A stretch of 64,000 nucleotides of DNA from Candidatus Zixiibacteriota bacterium (GTDB lineage: Bacteria > Zixibacteria > MSB-5A5 > GN15 > FEB-12): positions 248,001 to 312,000 of the forward strand of contig JAGNLV010000003.1 in NCBI GenBank assembly GCA_017999435.1, in the 5' to 3' direction. Below are positions 60,199 to 64,000 of this stretch, one piece after another (positions within the stretch are counted from its first letter, which is position 1; each line of letters starts with the position of its first letter). Made by a program: the position numbers and the translations under genes. Under the pieces are notes generated by a model. That model had not been told where the DNA came from and did not search any database. It saw only the letters and a list, made by a program, of their open reading frames with translations.

Positions 60199-63100
60199 GG
60201 CCGCCTCACTTTGAACACATCAATGCAGTCATCCATGATCTTGTCGATATCCTCGAAACTGAGCTCAAATCCATGACGGTCTTTGATCTCGAATAGCACA
60301 TCTTCCATCTCGGTCCGCATCTGGTTCTGACGGTCACTGTTGGTGGTCCAGTTGGTGATACGTAGTTTCTCCAGAACCCGGTCCATCTTTAACGCCGCCT
60401 CAGCGCTTACCCGCGACGCGTTGGCTCCATCCGCGGTGTACCGCTCGACAATTCGCCGAATCACCCCGTACAACGCCTTTGCCACATCCTCCCTCTGCAA
60501 TTCATCCGGAATCTCGTCACCGGTTCTGTTCCGCACCGATTCCATGATACTCGCAGCCTGCTTGAGGTACTCGGCGGCCGAAATCCATTCCTTCCGGAAC
60601 GCCTCGATTGCTGCCTCCAGCATCTTCGAGAACTTCTCGTAGAACGCCGGGTCCTCCGCCCACCGCTCGTGAATCGTGCGCAGCGTTCGGTGCGCTATCG
60701 TATCGGCCTTGGCAGCCGGCTCGACCACCCTGTCGACCTCCTCTCGAAACTTGTCGGTGTTGAATATATCAACTGGCTTGACCACCTGCTCGACCTCGCC
60801 CGCTCCGACATAAGTGTTCACGAGCTTGGCAATCCGCTCCTGATACTCCCCAAAATCGACCGTTTCGGCAAACCGATGCGCCACCGCATACCGCAGGTTT
60901 TTGAAATACTTGAGATCGGTCCGGTACCGGTCGAGTTCTTTCTGATCGGTATCCCGCAGAAACTTCTCCGACGACATCGCGATCCCGAGCGTCCGTGCGA
61001 AATCCGAAAACCGGTCATAGAACTTCAACCGCCGTTCCTCGTCCTCAAGGTGCCGCTGCATCGCCTCGACATCCTGCTTGTTCTTCACTCCCTTGAACAC
61101 ATCCCACAGGTCCGAGTAAAGCTGCGGCAACTTGGCAGTCTCAGCCCCGACATCGGTCACCAGATCCTGCAGATCCGCGCGATCAAATTCATCGAGATCC
61201 CCATACAGATCGAGTGCAAAATCCAGTTCCTTCAGGATGCCCCGGTAGTCGATGATATACCCGAAATTCTTTCCTTCGTGCAGCCGATTCACCCGTGCGA
61301 TCGCCTGCAACAACGTATGCTCCTTGAGCGGACGGGTCAGGTACAGAATCGTATTCCGCGGGCAGTCGAACCCGGTCAGCAGTTTGGACACCACGATCAC
61401 AATATCGAACCCCTCCTCCGACCCAAACTCCTTGATCAACTCCCGGTTGTAGTCCTTCTCCGACCCGAACCGCTTCATCATCTTCCGCCAGAACTCCACC
61501 ACCTCCGACGTATTCCTCTCGTCGACATCGGTCTCCCCCTCGCGGTCATCCGGCCCGGATATTATCACCTCCGAGGTCACCATCCCGAACTCATCGAGAT
61601 ACCGCTTGTACAAGAGCGCCGTCGCCTTATCCGGCGCGACCAACTGCCCCTTGAGTCCGGTGCCCTTCCATGTAGTGCTGTAGTGCACGCTCACATCCCA
61701 GGCGATCCTCGCCACCCGCTGTTCCGCCTTGTTGAGCTGTTCCGTAGTCGAGAACTTCCTCTTGAGGTCGGCCTTCTGCTTGTCTGAAAGCCCCCTCGTC
61801 ATTTTGTCGAACCAACTGTCGATTTCCTCCTTCGAGACGTACAAGTCAACTTGCCGCCCCTCGTACAGGAGCGGCACCACCGCCTTATCTTTGACCGCGT
61901 CCGTCATAGTATAGATCGGCTGGATCAGCCCCCCGAACTTCTGGATCGTGTTCTTCTCCTTCCGCGCCACCGGCGTGCCGGTGAAACCGATATAGCAGGC
62001 CTTCGGCAACACCAGCCGCATTTTCGCGTGACGCACCCTGTACTGCGTCCGATGGCCCTCATCAACCAGCACGAAGATATTGTCGTCCTCCACCGGGACC
62101 TCGTCCCGTCCCACCCCGGCATCGAACTTGTCAATCACGGTGGCGATGATCTCTTCTCTCCCCTTGCGAAGAAGCTGAATCAAATGCGGCCCCGTCCGTG
62201 CCTGCACCACTTCTTTGCCGCAGTTGCGGAACGTCCCCCAGATCTGGTCGTCCAGATCGACTCGATCGGTCACCAGGACAATCCGCGGATTCAGGATCTC
62301 CGTATCCAGCGCCAGCGCCTTGGCCAGCATCACCATCGTCAGTGACTTCCCGCTCCCCTGGGTGTGCCACACCACGCCTCCCTTCCGATTCCCTTCCGGC
62401 AGCCGCTCGTGCGCCCGCTCCATGATCCGGTGGACCGTGAAATACTGCTGATACCGCGCAATCTTCTTTGTGCCGGCATCGAACAGCACAAACCGGTACG
62501 CCAGTTCCAGCAGCCTGTCCGGACGGCACAGGCAGTAGATCGCCTGATCCTGCGCCGACACCAGTCGTCCCCCCGCCTTGTCCTGCTCCTCGAAGTGCTG
62601 TCGCGTCACGTTGAACGGACGCATGAACAGCGCGTCATTTTCTTCCGGTGACAGGCTCTTGTTCACCAGCGTCGCCAGCTGCCGTTCCGCGTCCTTGCTG
62701 AAATCCTCCCGCCAAACCGCCCAAAATTGCGCCGGTGTGCCGGTTGTCCCGTACTTGGCGGCGTTCTGCGCTACGCCGAGGAGAAGTTGCGTGTAGACAA
62801 ACAGCCCGGGAATCTGGTCGTCCTTCTGATTGCGTATCTGTTGTGACACCGCCTGGTCGACCGGCAGGCCGTCTTTGGTTTGGATCGACGGAGACTTACA
62901 CTCGATTACCGCCAGTGGAATGCCATTGACGAACAGCACGATATCGGGGTACCGCTCCTGCTTTACCCCCGTCCGCTCGACCTCGTACTCCGCCGTGCAG
63001 TGGTAGACATTCCGCTCCGGCCGCTCCCAGTCGATATAGTGCAGACTGAAATGCTTGGTGTCGCCGTCGATTGACTGCGGCAGGCTCTTGCCTAAGGTCA

Positions 63101-63404
63101 AAAGTTCGTACAGCTTCTCATTGGTGCGAATCAAGCCGTCGTACAGGTAGTCCTTGAGCGCCTGCACCGCCGTCAGGATATTCCCTTCCGTAAACGGGTA
63201 GGTGCGCCCCTTGAACTCGATGCAGTTGAGTGTCCGGAGTTGGTCAACGAGGATCGGTTCGAGGATCACCTCCGACGTCCGCCCGTTGCGTAACTCAACC
63301 GCTTCTGCCGGCGGTATGTACTGGAATCCGAGGTTGATCAGCAGTTGGAGCGCCGGTACCTGGGAGGTCCGCATCTCGTCTATGCGCAGTTGGTCAGGAT
63401 TCAT
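60195..63404 (-). CDS. hsdR: Type I restriction enzyme R subunit
   Basis: 1069-residue motor and nuclease subunit. The N-terminal nuclease core is Asp154 (RYPDIVLFVNG), Glu168-x-Lys170 (AVIECKSP). Helicase motifs: Walker A WHTQGSGKSLTMVM, a DEAD-like box VDEGHRTQ, FTGTPVARKEKN, then ISGPDDREGETD and the second RecA-like lobe with VSKLLTGFDCPRN and ARVNRLHEGKNFG. The C-terminal helical region would bind HsdM. ATG at 63404 is used. No hsdM or hsdS is inside the window; they may lie beyond the right edge, since the gene to the right also looks restriction-related. Confidence 0.93.
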   Translation of the reverse strand: MNPDQLRIDEMRTSQVPALQLLINLGFQYIPPAEAVELRNGRTSEVILEPILVDQLRTLNCIEFKGRTYPFTEGNILTAVQALKDYLYDGLIRTNEKLYELLTLGKSLPQSIDGDTKHFSLHYIDWERPERNVYHCTAEYEVERTGVKQERYPDIVLFVNGIPLAVIECKSPSIQTKDGLPVDQAVSQQIRNQKDDQIPGLFVYTQLLLGVAQNAAKYGTTGTPAQFWAVWREDFSKDAERQLATLVNKSLSPEENDALFMRPFNVTRQHFEEQDKAGGRLVSAQDQAIYCLCRPDRLLELAYRFVLFDAGTKKIARYQQYFTVHRIMERAHERLPEGNRKGGVVWHTQGSGKSLTMVMLAKALALDTEILNPRIVLVTDRVDLDDQIWGTFRNCGKEVVQARTGPHLIQLLRKGREEIIATVIDKFDAGVGRDEVPVEDDNIFVLVDEGHRTQYRVRHAKMRLVLPKACYIGFTGTPVARKEKNTIQKFGGLIQPIYTMTDAVKDKAVVPLLYEGRQVDLYVSKEEIDSWFDKMTRGLSDKQKADLKRKFSTTEQLNKAEQRVARIAWDVSVHYSTTWKGTGLKGQLVAPDKATALLYKRYLDEFGMVTSEVIISGPDDREGETDVDERNTSEVVEFWRKMMKRFGSEKDYNRELIKEFGSEEGFDIVIVVSKLLTGFDCPRNTILYLTRPLKEHTLLQAIARVNRLHEGKNFGYIIDYRGILKELDFALDLYGDLDEFDRADLQDLVTDVGAETAKLPQLYSDLWDVFKGVKNKQDVEAMQRHLEDEERRLKFYDRFSDFARTLGIAMSSEKFLRDTDQKELDRYRTDLKYFKNLRYAVAHRFAETVDFGEYQERIAKLVNTYVGAGEVEQVVKPVDIFNTDKFREEVDRVVEPAAKADTIAHRTLRTIHERWAEDPAFYEKFSKMLEAAIEAFRKEWISAAEYLKQAASIMESVRNRTGDEIPDELQREDVAKALYGVIRRIVERYTADGANASRVSAEAALKMDRVLEKLRITNWTTNSDRQNQMRTEMEDVLFEIKDRHGFELSFEDIDKIMDDCIDVFKVRRP

Positions 63405-64000
63405 CCTTCTCCCTCCCCATCTTCTTCTTGTTCGGCTTAACGTAGAGATCGAAGAGGAACACATGCACCGCCACGAACCGCCCTGGATCATCTGCCAATT
63501 TGAATCGAAGCCGCCATTCGCCGGGCTGTTTTGTCCCCAAGTCAGAAACGAAATTCGGATGCTTCATGAGTAGTTCGGGCAGGTTCTTCTGTATCGTCGA
63601 GAACCCAGCGTAATGCTTATTGAACGCAATGAGTGCCGATCTGCAGTCCCGCCATGTATGGTATCCCAGCATCTGGTTGATAGCATCGCCCACCGTCTTC
63701 GGTCCGTACCAGACCTTACATTCACCCACAAACGCCTCCCGATTCTCAGCCGTGATCAATATATCGGTTTTCCCATTCCGGCGAAACGTCTCACCGGTGG
63801 CCTGCCCCTTGTAGACCGCATTGAGGCTCGCCAGCAGGAAGTCCCGAAGCTCCTCCTCATCAAGTTTGGAGGGGGCCGATGGCAGTGATTCGAGCGTTCG
63901 CCCCATATGGCGAAGGATTGACAGGATGTCCTCATAGGCCTCATCGGTGAGTCCGCGTTCCTCCTGGCCCTTGGGGCTGTTCGAGAGAGGCACGACGGGC
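63394..64000 (-). CDS. Nuclease-like protein of a restriction locus (partial, N-terminus missing)
   Basis: About 200 residues to the window edge; the frame stays open past 63993 (GTG), so the true start is likely outside. Seen: EEELRDFLLASLNAVYKGQ, then GETFRRNGKTDILI with a following ECK (GECKVWYG), a PD-(D/E)XK pattern D ... E-x-K, and MLGYHTWRDCRSALIAFNK. Similar proteins are found next to type I restriction genes and may be nuclease or DNA-end-processing parts. Its end overlaps the hsdR start by 11 nt. Confidence 0.7.
   Translation of the reverse strand, partial: PVVPLSNSPKGQEERGLTDEAYEDILSILRHMGRTLESLPSAPSKLDEEELRDFLLASLNAVYKGQATGETFRRNGKTDILITAENREAFVGECKVWYGPKTVGDAINQMLGYHTWRDCRSALIAFNKHYAGFSTIQKNLPELLMKHPNFVSDLGTKQPGEWRLRFKLADDPGRFVAVHVFLFDLYVKPNKKKMGREKDES

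Noticed and set aside
1-64000. CRISPR arrays, tRNA or rRNA genes, insertion sequences
   Set aside because: No regularly spaced 25-37-nt repeats, no tRNA-like T-arm blocks in a cloverleaf context, no rRNA-like blocks and no transposase motifs were seen by eye; a covariance-model scan would be decisive.

Overview
The window reads as a chromosomal segment of an uncultured Gram-negative bacterium of the FCB group. Candidate phylum Zixibacteria is my best guess, by inference only. The direct evidence is an mDAP-type cell-wall cluster, outer-membrane functions (Lnt, a TonB-like protein, two TonB-dependent receptors) and many large exported proteins. These exported proteins end either in a FlgD-like/type IX-like sorting tail (N-Y-P-N-P-x-N-P ... 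G-x-Y-F-Y-R-L ... K-x-x-L-L-K) or in paired dockerin-type repeats (G-D-V-x-x-D ... V-A-D-I-T-F-L-I-x-Y-x-F-R-G-G-P-x-P). About the first 44.5 kb is very GC-rich with dense operons; the last ~19 kb is visibly less GC-rich and looks like an accessory region.

1-9.07 kb: a division and cell-wall operon on the minus strand, mraZ-rsmH-ftsL-ftsI(PASTA)-murE-murF-mraY-murD (murD runs off the left edge). Genes overlap by a few bases, and the leader carries a sigma-70-like promoter and four MraZ boxes with 10-bp period. Behind it lie a hairpin and two perfect DnaA boxes.

9.07-16.3 kb: an envelope operon (minus): lnt, a propeller protein, a FemAB/GNAT-like acyltransferase and two glycosyltransferases. 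16.5-19.2 kb: a streptopain-type (C10) secreted peptidase. 19.8-22.2 kb: apgM and purM. 22.3-24.3 kb: a methyltransferase and a TonB-like protein (plus). 24.3-26.0 kb: cysK-cysE (minus). 26.2-28.9 kb: a ferredoxin with a strong promoter, an epimerase and a glycosyltransferase (plus). 29.0-32.7 kb: a PKD-containing subtilisin (minus). 32.9-34.4 kb: an O-antigen ligase-like protein (plus). 34.5-38.8 kb: two TonB-dependent receptors (minus), divergent from a three-gene exported system (plus): YdjY-domain protein, secreted alpha/alpha-toroid protein and a PKD/toroid/dockerin protein.

44.6-64 kb, mostly minus: a solitary PUA/EVE-like plus NucS-like nuclease; a cluster of surface proteins (NHL protein, cysteine-rich protein, an exported protein, broken and intact dockerin genes, an S74 tail-fibre-type protein) with diverged duplicated 3' ends; a TPR-sigma-54 activator overlapped by a small exported ORF; and a type I restriction locus (hsdR, a SprT/YgjP-type metalloprotease, and a nuclease-like gene cut by the right edge).

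Best candidates for something undescribed are the YdjY-toroid-dockerin locus (39.0-44.5 kb) and the dockerin/S74 cluster with its nearby TPR-sigma-54 regulator (46.3-58.9 kb). I found no tRNA, rRNA, CRISPR array or insertion sequence by eye.
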